Source of the DNA: Mytilus galloprovincialis | Taxonomy: Eukaryota > Mollusca > Bivalvia > Mytilida > Mytilidae | Direction of reading: 5' to 3' | Assembly (NCBI RefSeq): GCF_965363235.1 | Contig: NC_134845.1 | Location: 68,167,261-68,231,260 of the forward strand | Length of the DNA stretch: 64,000 nt | Shown: one piece after another, positions 20,401 to 29,759 of the stretch | Layout: the number at the start of each line of letters is the position of its first letter | How positions within the stretch are numbered: position 1 is the first letter of the stretch | The notes under the pieces: generated by a model | Told to the model about the DNA's origin: nothing | What the model saw: only the letters and a program-made list of their open reading frames with translations | The model's database searches: none | Translations under genes and position numbers: made by a program

Positions 20401-22221
20401 TTATTGTATATGCTATAAAATCTAAGTCAATTTATAATTAACAAACAAAATGACCAAAACAATTTACATTTTTCTGAACAAGCCATTTTTATCATGAAAA
20501 AGTTGCGTACATTCTACAAAATTTTTCAAATGTTACGTTATCTAAGGCCGTGTTCACATTGGCCTAAACTCGGTGTTGTGTTAGTGTAACTCACACTTAC
20601 ATCCCAGCTCCTTTGTTCTAACAGGGAAGATCTAAGCCGAACGGTTCTTGCAAAAAACGACTACTGCTCTTTAGATCTAAATTCATATGGACAGGAACAG
20701 GTGTTGGTGATGAATAAATATTCGGGTTTGTTTTTCAGTTAAAAAAAAGTTTATCTCACTATTTCATATACATGATATATTAAAAAACGATAAATTTACA
20801 ACCTGTATATATTCTAGAAATAATAGATATTATTATGTAGTTGATTTCGTGTTTTTGTCAAATAAAGGTGTTTTCTTTATATGTTGACTTTAAAGTGGTT
20901 ATTAATGATGAATGTGTGCAAACATATTTTTTAACCTCTAGGCTACTTCCCTGGGACAGCAAGAATTACGTTGATTACATAAAGAACAAATATTATTGAG
21001 CAAAATTCAGAACAGTGTTTCTATTTACTATCTATTAACGAGTAAAATTATACCTTCACACTGCTTGTCTGTTGGGGAAGGTTTTTAGTTGTAAATACCA
21101 CTGACGGATTTGGTGTAGTTATTGATCTTATGCAGTCTTGCTGTGGTTCCTTCTGCAAAGACTAAATAAAACAAAGACAATCGTCAGTCATCAAACTTGA
21201 TATACTGGCCCAATTCAGCAACAAGTTATTCAGTGGTCATAGTTGGTTGCTGTCAATAATGTTTGATTTAGTTCCTTTTTGTTTTGTCTTAACATGTCTA
21301 AATCGTGTTGTTAGTTTTGTTTTTATTTTTAATTGCTATACATCCTGGTATGCCCGGCTTTATTTGTAGACTATTTGGTGTAGGTTTTAGTTTGTAACCC
21401 GGAATTGTTTTCTTTTTATAGTTGTATGACTTTTGAACAGCGGTATACTTCTGTAAAGACGCCTTTATCACTTCTAGTTGTGGGCCGTACGGTGGTCTTT
21501 TAACTGCTTAAATCAACGTTATTTGGATAGCTATTAAATTTGCCAGCAGTTCACGTCTCTTAATTTTATAGACTTCAGAATTGAAGTACCAACCTGCATA
21601 TACTATATAGATATAGGAAGATGTGGTATGAGTGGCAATGAGACAACTCTCCATCCAAATAACAATTTAAAAAAGTAAACCATTATAGGTCAATGTACGG
21701 CCTTCAACACGGAGCCTTGGCTCACACCGAACAACAAGCTATAAAGGGCCCCAAAATTACTAGTGTAAAACCATTCAAACGGGAAAACCAACGGTCTAGT
21801 ACGAATTGTATTATACAGATACCTCAGCATGATATAACACTTATTAAATAAATGCATTCGTCGTGCAAAGGGTTCATGTTAAAAAATACAATTTACGTCA
21901 ATTATATAGTGAGATATTTTCTTCTGAAAGATAAAAAACATTACCTGAAGATTGCCTTTCTTTTCATGAAGGTGTTTGTTTGTAACTACCACTGACGGTT
22001 TTGGATCGATTCGTAAATTTGTACTGTCTGGCTGCTCCTACAATTAATAACAAAACAAAATTTACTTTTTTCTGTTTATATATAACGTACATGCCATTTT
22101 TATCATGTAATTTTTTTTTCAAAGTTGCGTACATTCTACAAAAGTTTTCAAATTTTATATTGTCTAACAGAGTTACATCAGACTGTGTGTCAATGTTATC
22201 TGTAGAAATTTTTCCATCCAT
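7888..22221 (-). CDS. HSPA12-like (divergent Hsp70-family) gene, multi-exon model
   Basis: Proposed exons in reading order: 22221-22177, 22037-21945, 21152-21054, 20331-20239, (16254-16157, frame-damaged), 15442-15137, 14697-14470, 9732-9602, 8486-7888. All exons down to 14470 are phase 0 with normal GT/AG borders, which supports one transcript. The core resembles HSPA12A/B, an atypical Hsp70 branch that I recall as much expanded in bivalves: a phosphate-loop-like AAIEIGYTHSGY, then MKAVDVISSF, AGIKPDQLNIVQGPEAE, FGGDVLKSLRDYHPLEY and GVVFIAGDHVDQVF. The segment that normally carries the second phosphate loop (DxGGGT) was not found. Exon 9602 ends in phase 2 whereas exon 8486 expects phase 1, so an exon is missing or unseen. 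The C-terminus stops soon after VVLKGAVL, earlier than usual for the family. AATAAA-type signals follow the stop near 7866. The gene is either a much-altered paralog or is decaying. Confidence 0.6.
8858..9170 (+). repeat. Dispersed repeat R1, copy 2
   Basis: Begins ggtaccaggattataat, has ccagacgcgcgttt, continues with the 'gaagagcattaaggacc' block and ends in tgactactggactggtgatacc. It lies in an HSPA12-like intron directly next to another R1 copy. Confidence 0.75.
9182..9425 (+). repeat. Dispersed repeat R1, copy 3
   Basis: The same block order as the copy just upstream (ggcaccaggattataat, ccagacgtgcgttg, gaagagcattgaggacc). The two copies share a variant 'acaccagacg' and 'cataagacc' not seen in the other R1 copies, so one probably arose from the other by local duplication. 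Confidence 0.75.
9602..9732 (-). CDS. HSPA12-like exon, AGIKPDQL segment
   Basis: The acceptor tatattacag is followed by GCT GGA ATC, phase 0. The product starts AGIKPDQLNIVQGPEAELR, matching the HSPA12 segment AGI.(D/E)QL.IALEPEAA. The donor (tacag/gtcttt) leaves phase 2 and is weaker than the others. The second half has no family match I recognise. Confidence 0.65.
10680..10812 (-). repeat. Dispersed repeat R4 fragment
   Basis: Reverse-strand match to the block near 13.2 kb (aacaaatccgggttacaaac; aactacgacacaacataaac; cacagaaacgaactataata). Confidence 0.55.
10813..11396. mobile_element. Non-autonomous DNA element with AAAGGAGTAGGT inverted ends
   Basis: The left end AAAGGAGTAGGTTC and the right end (read inward) AAAGGAGTAGGTCC match for 12 bp exactly and then loosely to about 39 bp, both continuing into a shared ggcctc. 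Inside lies a second inverted pair, gtggccgcaatcgtgttcat near 11060 against the reverse of atgaacacggatgcggccac near 11150. No coding frame of note and no clear target duplication. It lies in the large HSPA12-like intron. Confidence 0.55.
11397..12109. other. Intron DNA; one Tc1-like end motif
   Basis: Mostly featureless AT-rich intron. At 11511 the sequence CACCTGACAAAAAGTATTGC, preceded by TATATATA, looks like the end of a Tc1-type element (TA target). No matching opposite end was found, so it is probably a relic. Confidence 0.35.
12110..12300 (+). repeat. Dispersed repeat R4, copy
   Basis: ttgccgagtgtgaac, ataagacgtggtacggtac, ttcatgtatttagtt and ttctgtgttatgg follow the order of the longer copy near 13.3 kb. 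Confidence 0.55.
12826..13010 (-). repeat. Dispersed repeat R1, inverted partial copy
   Basis: Read on the minus strand it gives the R1 block order near gaacagcatcgaggaccaaa. Only the 3' part of the unit is clear. Confidence 0.5.
13030..13525 (+). repeat. Dispersed repeat R4, long copy
   Basis: Contains ccaggttcaacccaccat, ataagacgtgtcacggtac, tttagtttgttatcccgat and the end block gaacagcggtatactactg, which I recall as very common in mussel introns. The end block also occurs near 16.5 and 21.4 kb. Confidence 0.65.
13526..14469. other. Intron DNA, no feature seen
   Basis: AT-rich intron between HSPA12-like exons. Only short chance frames. Confidence 0.4.
14470..14697 (-). CDS. HSPA12-like exon, MKAVDV segment
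   Basis: Acceptor gttttgttaaag and donor aag/gtatta; 76 codons, phase 0 at both ends. The product includes MKAVDVISSFINQMKDKL and NDNDIQWVITTPG, matching the HSPA12 pattern KAVD.....LK..L...(D)I.WVLTVPA. The VPA(I)W element of the family is changed to TPGKLEP. The open frame extends upstream to 14817 with a hydrophobic start, but that part is intron and not a signal peptide. The next exon begins AGI, as expected. Confidence 0.7.
15137..15442 (-). CDS. HSPA12-like exon with first phosphate loop
   Basis: Acceptor ccattttacag and donor ctcaag/gtaaaa; 102 codons, phase 0. It starts TKQITKEVIAAIEIGYTHSG. The Hsp70/actin-fold loop is normally AIDFGTTYSGYAF; here the loop Asp is Glu and the first Thr is Tyr, residues that in Hsp70s help hydrolyse ATP. 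It continues YCSNWEARDKGVISFKTSTA, LFRPDTSVHSIGYEAEEH and WFFFKNVM, in line with NW......SLKTPT.LL..PD..FHSFGYEAE and W.YF..FKM of HSPA12. Confidence 0.75.
16157..16254 (-). pseudogene. Damaged duplicate of the small KEPQQ exon
   Basis: Closely matches the exon at 21054-21152 with both splice borders kept (ctttgcag acceptor, aag/gtatat donor). It is 98 nt instead of 99: near 16222 the copy reads atcataact where its sister reads atcaataact, so the phase-0 frame soon meets a stop. Including it would break the downstream HSPA12-like frame, so a working transcript must skip it. In the shifted frame the product (RPHKIITAPKPSVVFTTK) still looks like the sister's. Confidence 0.65.
17510..17720. repeat. 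Dispersed repeat R7 inside the TTAA element
   Basis: Contains gacggacggacagacggacaa next to atgccccctctcctgcgg, a block I recall from many bivalve loci. Only one copy lies in this window. Confidence 0.45.
18060..18180 (+). repeat. Dispersed repeat R6, copy 1
   Basis: gttgacaatgttttctcggg and ctcagctatgtgttgttat match the copy near 55.73 kb. It lies inside the TTAA element. Confidence 0.5.
19795..19890 (+). repeat. Dispersed repeat R2, 3' part
   Basis: aacctataatggtttacg, then ggagagttgtctcattggc and accacatcttcctatatc, the best-kept terminal block of R2, nested near the right end of the TTAA element. Confidence 0.7.
20239..20331 (-). CDS. Small phase-0 exon EQLD (second copy)
   Basis: Acceptor tatttgcag, donor cttcag/gtaatg, 31 codons, phase 0. 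The product includes EPKPSVVVTNKHLHEKKDNLQ in two overlapping parts (EPKPSVVVTNK; HLHEKKDNLQ). It differs from the copy at 21945 by a few residues and is intact. Probably a flexible N-terminal linker of the HSPA12-like protein; function unknown. Confidence 0.65.
21054..21152 (-). CDS. Small phase-0 exon KEPQQ (first copy)
   Basis: Acceptor tctttgcag, donor gtgaag/gtataa, 33 codons, phase 0: KEPQQDCIRSITTPNPSVVF, then TTKNLPQQTSSVK. The core P.PSVV.T.K.L is shared with the EQ-type exons, so the two exon types are themselves old duplicates. Confidence 0.65.
21604..21799 (-). repeat. Dispersed repeat R2, discrete 196-bp insertion
   Basis: Flanked by TAC on both sides (21601-21603, 21800-21802). 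The matching place in the sister unit (about 20082) has no insert, so this is an exact insertion with an empty-site control. It contains the reverse of the terminal block (gatataggaagatgtgg, atgagacaactctccat) and the end aaccaacggtcta. Confidence 0.75.
21945..22037 (-). CDS. Small phase-0 exon EQPD (first copy)
   Basis: Acceptor aattgtag, donor cttcag/gtaatg, 31 codons, phase 0. It reads EQPDSTNLRIDPKPSVVV then TNKHLHEKKGNLQ. Intact, with borders conserved with the copy at 20239. Confidence 0.65.
22177..22221 (-). CDS. Candidate first coding exon MDGKIS
   Basis: An ATG follows directly after a good acceptor (gtttatttacag). Fifteen codons (MDGKISTDNIDTQSD) end at gat/gtaact, phase 0, matching the next exon. 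Because it starts at an acceptor, at least one more 5' exon exists, either untranslated or coding as at 23647. Confidence 0.5.
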
Positions 22222-22737
22222 CTGTAAATAAACAGAAAAAGAAAAAAAAAAGCTTCAGGTGTTATTTGTTTATTGAAACAAAGCTTCTGGTCCAAGTTTT
22301 ATGAAATTCCACTAAACCTTGACAAAATTCACAAAACTGTAATATAGAATATATATGAATGGTACCTCAATAAGCTTCATTTATCAAAAACAAACACAAT
22401 TTTGTAGTTCTTTTTTCTTGATTCTTGATATCGTCTTTTGATTATGCCGAAGCTACAGTCCAAATTTCATTGCATTCCACTTATCTTTCACACACTTAAT
22501 TGATAGATCTTAAATATATTTGAACTATAAACCTCAACTTAATGGTAATGACGCATACAACGCTAACAACGAGTGAGTAAATAATAGTAGACTGATTTCC
22601 AGTCCTTTATCTGTTCCCCTCTGACAACAAGGGCATATGAGATACCCGTATGTTGCAAGAAAGAGAAGACCAGCTTAAAGATAATCGCTGCGACATGCTT
22701 CTGACAAAGTCAACAAATTCGAGACTTATCCCAAATA

Positions 22738-23065
22738 AACTCATCATAGATACCAGGATTAAAATTTTATATTTACGCCAGACGCGCGTTTCGTCTACAA
22801 AAGACTCATCAGTGACGCTCGAATCAAAAAATGTTTTAAAGGCCAAATAAAGCACGAAGTTGAAGAGCATTGAGGACCACAAATTCCTATAAGTTTTGCC
22901 AAATATAGCTAAGGTAATCTATTCCTGAGGTAGAAAGCCTCAGTTTTTCAAAAATTCAAAGTTTTGTTAACAGTTAATTTATAATTATGAACATATCAAA
23001 GATAACACAAGTCAACACAGAAGTGCTGACTACTGGGCTGGTGATACCCTCGGGGAAATACATAT
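22738..23065 (+). repeat. Dispersed repeat R1, full-looking copy
   Basis: taccaggattaaaatttt, gccagacgcgcgtttcgtct, actcatcagtgacgctcgaa, gaagagcattgaggacc, gcctcagtttttc and tgctgactactgggctgg are all present in order. It is the best copy in the window for defining the family. Confidence 0.8.
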
Positions 23066-23646
23066 AAATCGTAAAAGACAAGACGGGGCATATGTCCACA
23101 TAAAAGTAGCTAACCCTCAATGTTTTTGTTATACATTTGGACCAATATGCCAACATGAACCTGGCTTTTCAGCAAAATATGGACCTTCACTTTGTAAATC
23201 GTACGACAACAAATACTATCCTATTGCAACGAGAAAAAACAAAAGCAAAAAATCACAAAAAACATTGAATTAAAAGAAACTTTGTGATTGGTGCATTGTT
23301 TTAAAATTAACACTGTGCTGTCGTATGGATACGATTCGATTTGAAATTAAATGCCGATACTTCTTGTGTTGTGTTTGTCAACATTGGATGTGTTAATCAC
23401 CAACAAAGGCAATTATCAATTGTATTGTAAAATTATATCGTTAATATAATCAATCAGGTTGAATACGCTATGTTTAATTAATAAACATCAATAGTTTAAA
23501 CACGTGTTTTTTTTTTAATTTAAGAAACAACTAAGGCACGTATTTAACCAAGTTAGTGCATTCTTCTATGGTTGTTAGGAAAAGACTTGGGATAGGAACA
23601 GGTGGCAAAACATTCATACGAATATAATAAAACTTCATGTACTTAC

Positions 23647-23718
23647 TGCTGGTTTCGTTACTTTTTGTTCTTTTTGTTGGTCTTTTTCCAATTTTTTGTT
23701 TTCTTTATCAGTCTTTTT
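23647..23718 (-). CDS. Candidate Lys-rich phase-0 exon
   Basis: Acceptor atttttag, donor gca/gtaagtac (near-consensus), 24 codons, phase 0. The product (KKTDKENKKLEKDQQ, then KEQKVTKPA) is highly charged. The phase matches the HSPA12-like exons, so it may be an upstream exon of that gene. There is no family match, and low complexity makes a chance frame possible. Confidence 0.35.
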
Positions 23719-24174
23719 CTAAAAATAAATTGTAAGTGATAACTTAAGAGTTAAGATTTAATGTAATTTTTAAATGATAAGCAATAATAATTCAAATTCA
23801 TCAGTTGAGTATGAAATGTGAGCAGTTAAAGTGATAATCATTGCAAGCAGATTACGTGATCACTATAACTACCAAATGTGAAACCACCTGTCAGTTATCC
23901 TCGTTGGGATCAAATAATGCGACCTTTTGACACATAAGAATACATGATGAAATGTGTAATCAGGTACATCGTGTTTTGATGTTACACATGTGAAAATCTC
24001 AGAAGATAGTCAGGACAAGGCATAAAAATTGAAACTGATAGGCAATATGATGTACCCCAAATCTAGTAGCTTAGCTATGCTGTACTCACGTAGTCCGTCT
24101 GCAATCATTCGTGAGAGATGAGTCTGCTATATACAAGCATTTGTTCAGGACTATCAGAAACAAAAGAGAGGCTG

Positions 24175-24275
24175 AGAAAACCTAAGGGACATGCAAACTC
24201 GTAAGTCTATTTCAAACCGACAACCCATGAGAGAAAAGGGAAGACTGCGAAAAGACCAACAAAAACAGTATAAAA
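24175..24275 (+). repeat. Dispersed repeat R5 fragment
   Basis: gggacatgcaaactcgtaag then tctatttcaaaccgacaacc matches the start of the R5 copy near 59.75 kb. Confidence 0.4.
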
Positions 24276-25175
24276 AAAAGATTGAATGGACGTTTATTTC
24301 GTGGTTTATTTTTAGTCACGCTTTTTTGATGTTCGTCTTAACAGTTTATTTTTCATATTTAGTTAATACCTATCAGTCAAGATCCTGCTTCTTGCGTTTC
24401 TGATACTTTGAATTACGAGCTTGTGTGTGTTAAGCCCACAACGTATGATCTTTTGTTTAGTTTAAAATGCGCATCGTACCTGATACAAATTAAACCAAGA
24501 AGCCGTTATAATCCAAGTTATGGGTGCTGTACCAAGTGATATATTTAATGATATGTTTAGCACATAAGGAGAAGGTTACAATTGTTTTGGAAAAAAAAAA
24601 AATCTAATTCTAATATAATGACCTGTTATCATCAACCAGTATAATATGTCTACCTTTAGTGCAAACGCAGTAATACACGAAAATGGCTGTTCCACGTTAC
24701 GACTAACTTATTGATACTACCAGATAATCTCAATTTTCGACATCAAAACCCCCAGTTTACGTAGGCCAAGAATCAGATACAATATATTTATCTCTATTCC
24801 ACAGCCAAAAGAAACCAAATCAGTCTCATTCAATTTATTTTTCATGGTGACATTTCATAAAACGAAAATTCCGCGAAATGATGTCATTGTCTTGGCATGA
24901 CAATAAAACAAGGTGACGTCACAAGTATGTTTCCGTAAACAACATATCAAATGTAAATACCGAGTGTATTAAAGCTTCTTGTACGCTTCAGAAGGAATAA
25001 AATTACATTGGGAGACAATATATCAGTGAAAAATGCGATTAAGCAAAATAATCATTGAATTATATACTATTACTAATATTATCAAAATTGAGTAAAACGG
25101 AACAGCCAAAACAGTATCGTATGTATAGGGCTTTAACAGTTACAAAATTACCGAACTTGTCCCATTAGAATCGAG

Positions 25176-25342
25176 ATAATTCATGACAGCCGTAGCTTTG
25201 TTTTCATTTAACCATGGGTTGGGCATTTGTATTCGTATTATACCCCCCCCCCTTCCCCCGATAACGTTCAGGGTAAAGTAATCGAATATAAATGTCCAAC
25301 CCATGGTTAAATGAAAACAAATCTACGGCTGGCATGAATTAT
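25176..25342. mobile_element. Hairpin MITE, 167 bp
   Basis: The arms (ataattcatgacagccgtag... and its reverse ...ctacggctggcatgaattat) pair over about 65 bp with few mismatches, including the central catttaaccatgggttgg. The loop is a run of about ten C followed by ttcccccgataac. No coding frame. Confidence 0.75.
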
Positions 25343-25708
25343 TTCTTAAGTAAATAGTACGAAATAAAGTATAATGATGTTAATTAATTTTTAAAGTATT
25401 TCACGTTATTTGGTTTATACTGTGTTAACAGTTTTGTCAATGTGTTTGTTCAAAAAGTTATATTAAGGTAGTAGGTAAAGACTATATCCTGCTGTTTTTT
25501 TTATCTTTTCTTTCCCTTTTGCATTTGAATACTAATCTAAATTAAACAGACGTTGTGCTAACGAATGTTCTTTTTTGTGGGTATCCAAACTTTCAGCCTG
25601 AATAATTATTGGTTGCTTAACGTCCAGGCGTGCACTTATTAGCCAATTGTAATATAATTAACATATGTTATAAACATGATAAATTCAAAAAGTCTTTAAT
25701 GCCTTACT

Positions 25709-25768
25709 GATATTGAACTTCCCATTATAAGTAAATGCTCCTGCTGCTTTTCATCAAGAATAATTTTC
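25709..25768 (-). CDS. Weak candidate phase-0 exon
   Basis: Twenty codons (KIILDEKQQEHLLIMGSSIS) lie between a tcagtatag acceptor and an excellent donor tca/gtaagg. The phase agrees with the small exons downstream. There is no family match, so it is given only because splice sites and phase fit. Confidence 0.25.
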
Positions 25769-26289
25769 TATACTGATTGCTTTCATTCTCCAAGCTAGAT
25801 TGGAATAATCGGGGTCCATATCTGAAATGAAATGGGAATGCACAAATATATTTTGATAAAAGGTATGCCATAATATCATCAAAGATACAAATATCTTATG
25901 TGGAATGCTTGACGGGTGTGTTTTGTGAAAACATAAGAAGATAAATTGGTTTGCAAAGATACATCTGAGTAAATCTGCACACATATTGGGCACATATTGC
26001 AACGAAACTGCATTATCTCATTGATTATCTTTATCTGCATCCTGAACCCCTTCAAACTCAACAAATGTCTTGAATTGATTTACGTAAGGCTTTGTTTAGA
26101 ATCCCTATGCTTCGCAAGTACTTGTGATGAAATGTATAACACATTTGAAAAATTCAATACACCATGCTTCGGTACTGGCATGATGTATAACTTTCTTCAT
26201 TGATGAGTTTAGAATATACATTTGTTTTAAAACAGAAATATTCGAAAGGAATCAAGGCAACAGAAGTATCCCGCTGTTTGATAGTCATA

Positions 26290-26410
26290 AATAGATTGAG
26301 AGAAAACAAATCCGTGTTACAAACTTAAACTGAGGTAAACACAACAACTATAAGAAGAAAACAACGAAACAACATAAACACTGAAGAAACAAAAGTGACC
26401 TTTCATGAAT
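26290..26410 (-). repeat. Dispersed repeat R4 fragment
   Basis: aaacaaatccgtgttacaaac, acaacgaaacaacataaac: the same reverse-strand blocks as at 10.7 kb. Confidence 0.45.
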
Positions 26411-26470
26411 TTTACATTAATATCTATAAATACCGATAATGTCACATGTGAAATAAACGTGGTTATATAT

Positions 26471-27278
26471 GTAGGACTCAAATCTATGGTTGGTTCCAAA
26501 TCTATGGTTGGTTCCAAATCTATGGCATATTCCTAATCTATGACAAATATGACGTTACAAATGTCAAACAAATTAAATCTATGGCAGATTTTTGTGTTCT
26601 CCAAATCTATGGTAGATCTTTTTATTGCGTCACAATTGAATAACGCCATCATGATGTTCCATCGTCCCCACTGCACACAATGGCGAAACCCATAGATTTG
26701 AACACCATTCCAGATGAAGGTATTCCTCTTGACAACAGTTTAAGGATGGTTTAAACAATGATGTGACCTATTTTTCGGAAGAGGGACAAAATGTATGGTA
26801 TCGACCAAAGCCCGCGATGAACAAGGATAGTTGCATCGCTTTTTTTGGTACCGGATATTTCAGAAAAAGAGTTATACTATAGAATGGCACTCATATCACA
26901 TCTTCCTATATCTCTATAATATGCACAGATGAGAACATATTTATTTTTACGGGGCACATCATTTCTATCTTTTTTAAAAAGTCTGTATGGAGGTATTTGA
27001 AATCATCATTTAAAATTTTGGTTTCCGGATTGCCATCACAATTTTGTTGACCATTATGGAATATTTATTTCAAACGTTTTTATAGACATGCTGTTGTATT
27101 ACATGTCCACTTTTTAAAGACAAATCGTTGGTCGTATAGATAATGTATTGTTTTCTATTTACACAAAATTTGCCATAGATTTGAAACAACAAAAAATCTG
27201 CTATAAATTAGGAAAAGATTAGGTTTGCTTGACGTCATTTGCCATAGATTAGGAATCTGCCATAGATTTGATTCCTAC
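26471..27278. mobile_element. 808-bp foldback element with repeated AAATCTATGG motif
   Basis: The left end GTAGGACTCAAATCTATGG and the right end, read inward, GTAGGAATCAAATCTATGG are 19-bp inverted repeats with one mismatch, flanked by tatatat on both sides. Near both ends the motif aatctatggc/t recurs: at least six times on the left in direct orientation and several on the right in inverted orientation. Such subterminal clusters often bind a transposase. No coding frame of note. Superfamily unknown. Confidence 0.7.
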
Positions 27279-29318
27279 ATATATATTTTTCTATAACTAT
27301 TCAAAGAAATAGAATATCGAAAAATATATAACTCGTGACCGAACAACATTGATAAATAACTCATTCGTGAAATTAATGTGCGAAATATCATCTTATCTAC
27401 ACACACACACACACACACGACATAATCATATTGTCATGCCCTTATTCAAAAGCACATACAAAATAATAATCTACACACGAACATGTTCTTAGTAATTAAT
27501 AAAAAGATAAAACAGCGTTGTTTTTGACATGATACATAACATTTTGTATTATTGTTTAATTACGAATGATCTTACCTAACTATAAAATCAACTTTCGTTT
27601 TAATGTGTTGGTTTTCCATTCACCTTTCGTTATATGTATTTATTAAAATCCTACCATAGAGAATTGGTAATCAATATTTATTGCACACAATATTCAACGG
27701 TCCTACCTGCCGATTATATGTGTGCAGTCAATATGAATTTCATTCAAGCTTTGAGCTTGTCGTACATGTTTAAAAGGCTTATCCAGCTGGGATCTTGTTT
27801 TGTCATACATTATACTCGGATATCAATTTCCATTTGGCACTGTGATTAGTTTCAACAAAACAAATATTTGATTTGTTAACACATAGATTATCTGTATTTC
27901 TACTTTAACAAGAAATAATTACACTTCCTATAATCGAGTACGGCAGAAAGTACACCCCCCCCCCTCGATTATTGTTCTGATTTTTCCTTATTTTGTACTG
28001 ATTAGTTCTGTTATTTAACCTTAGTAGCTTGAACACAATTAATTTGTCAAAGATGATTTATTCTGTCTAGTCAGCAGTCAACAGCAGTCAAGAGTTAGTG
28101 ATAACATGAGGTGGGATAGCCTTGATGTAACATCATGACCTCCCTTATTCTTTGTTTTGATGCTGTTGAGTCAAAAGAAAATTTTGTTTTATTCTGTTTT
28201 AAGAACACTGAAATTCTGAACTAGATTTTGTTTTCATGAAATCTTTTTCAAATATAATAATCTGAAAAATGCATGTAGAAAGTAACACATAATAAGCATT
28301 TAAATAGAAAACAGCGTTGTTGTACAGATTGTCCCGATTAGTTTGTGTTCATTACAAATTTTTCCTGATACATATACAGAATGTCACCGATTTAAAAAAA
28401 AAATGTGTATCTTTATTTAACGTAGGTATGTGCTACACGTAATAAAAACGAATGGAATATCTGGGGAATCCTGTAAACCTGTAAATCTATTGTTTTTCAA
28501 CTTAAAACTGAAATTTGAATTCCAGATTTTTGTACATGGATATTTCATTGCTTGTTTCAGAAACTTTTAACAGACTTAATCTTGCTTGGGGTTCATAACT
28601 TAGTGTATGTATATTTTTGATTTCATAGTATGTGGATTTTGATAAATTGTCTGAAATGGTTGGAGATTGTGATGCTTTGCTTTTTTTATATATTCTTTTG
28701 TGGTGTATTTGTTGATAAGTTACACATATAACAATATTCTAATCTTGTATTTGAAAATGTTTCCTTCTCTATCTAGTCGTTCTGTAATAAATGCATGGTA
28801 TGTTCTGCTTGTATAACCTCTTTCTTCGCCCTCTTCAAGTCTGCTCCAAATGACACGTTTGTTCTCATCTGATGTGTCATGTGATGGTGAGCTACTATTT
28901 CCTCAAAGACTTAATTCTTTTGAAAGCATTTAATCATTTGCATGTTGACATTATATCGCAAGTATCAATTAAAAGACCTTTTTTGTTTTCCTTATGATGC
29001 TTGTAGGGCAAATCGGGGAAATCTGTAGTTGACTTCATCTTCTCAGGGACACTTACTGTTGACCCTTAGTACATTGCGTCAGAAATTGATATCATATTTG
29101 TTTTTAGTATTTTCCTTATCGCCTTAAACAAGTACTTGCAGATATCAGTCTACTTATCGGTACTTTTGAATAATTATAATAAATGTAATAACATATATAT
29201 ATTTAAATAATACCATGTGTGTAAAAAAAAATCACTTCTCATGACTTCCTTGCTTCATAAAAGTTTCTATTATTAGGATTGGTCATCAAAATTCGTTGTG
29301 AAAATGGAGAGTCAATGA
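27279..29318. other. Intergenic DNA, no gene seen
   Basis: AT-rich with a C run near 27956 and an (AC)n tract at 27399-27418 inside its start. Short frames have no recognisable motif. Confidence 0.45.
27399..27418. repeat. (AC)n microsatellite
   Basis: About ten uninterrupted AC units. Confidence 0.9.
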
Positions 29319-29473
29319 TAGTCCGGCCGATTGGTGCAGAAATAGAGCAGAATTGCTCACTTGATGAGGAAAGCATGAAACTTTGCACAGTAGTTCTTTA
29401 TTGTATATACTTTGATTTTGGCTATGAACCCACTCAGAAAAATCCAAGATGGCTGCCGTTTTCAAGATGGCGG
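29319..29473 (+). repeat. Left inverted end of the 6.15-kb element
   Basis: The first 18 bp are identical to the inverted right end. The rest is about 60-70% similar, with the shared landmarks gatgaggaaagca and caagatggc. The inner AAGATGG(C)-type motif is repeated twice at the inner border. Confidence 0.8.
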
Positions 29474-29759
29474 AAAACGTGATGAATATCAAAATTTTCC
29501 GCAAGATATTTTATATAATTTCGGAAATTAAAGTAAAGATTCTTTAAAAATGGTCTCCAATTTCTAGAATCTGTTATTAATTAGTTTTAAAACATGAATA
29601 AAATAGTTTGCTTTGTTTAGAACGCATAAATTTATAAGTATGGCTGCTTATACAAAAACAAATACTGATAATCTAAATTTTATTTATATTTTACATGTCA
29701 TTGTTATTGTTCTTGAATAACTTTCAGTTTTAAGGGTTTGAAATGAGCTCAAGTGAGTC

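Larger units (their letters stand above)
15785..22040. repeat. Tandem segmental duplication of an exon-pair unit
   Basis: The block 20640-22040 (exons at 21945 and 21054 with their introns) is repeated as 15785-20340 (exons at 20239 and 16157). Matching landmarks include gctctttagatctaaattca (15811 and 20668), the R4-like stretch with gtgggccgtacgg (16563 and 21480), cacgtctct followed by a t-rich run (20033 and 21553), and the exons themselves. The second unit is about 3.4 kb longer because of one transposon (16595-19989). The first carries a 196-bp R2 insertion missing from the other. Confidence 0.8.
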
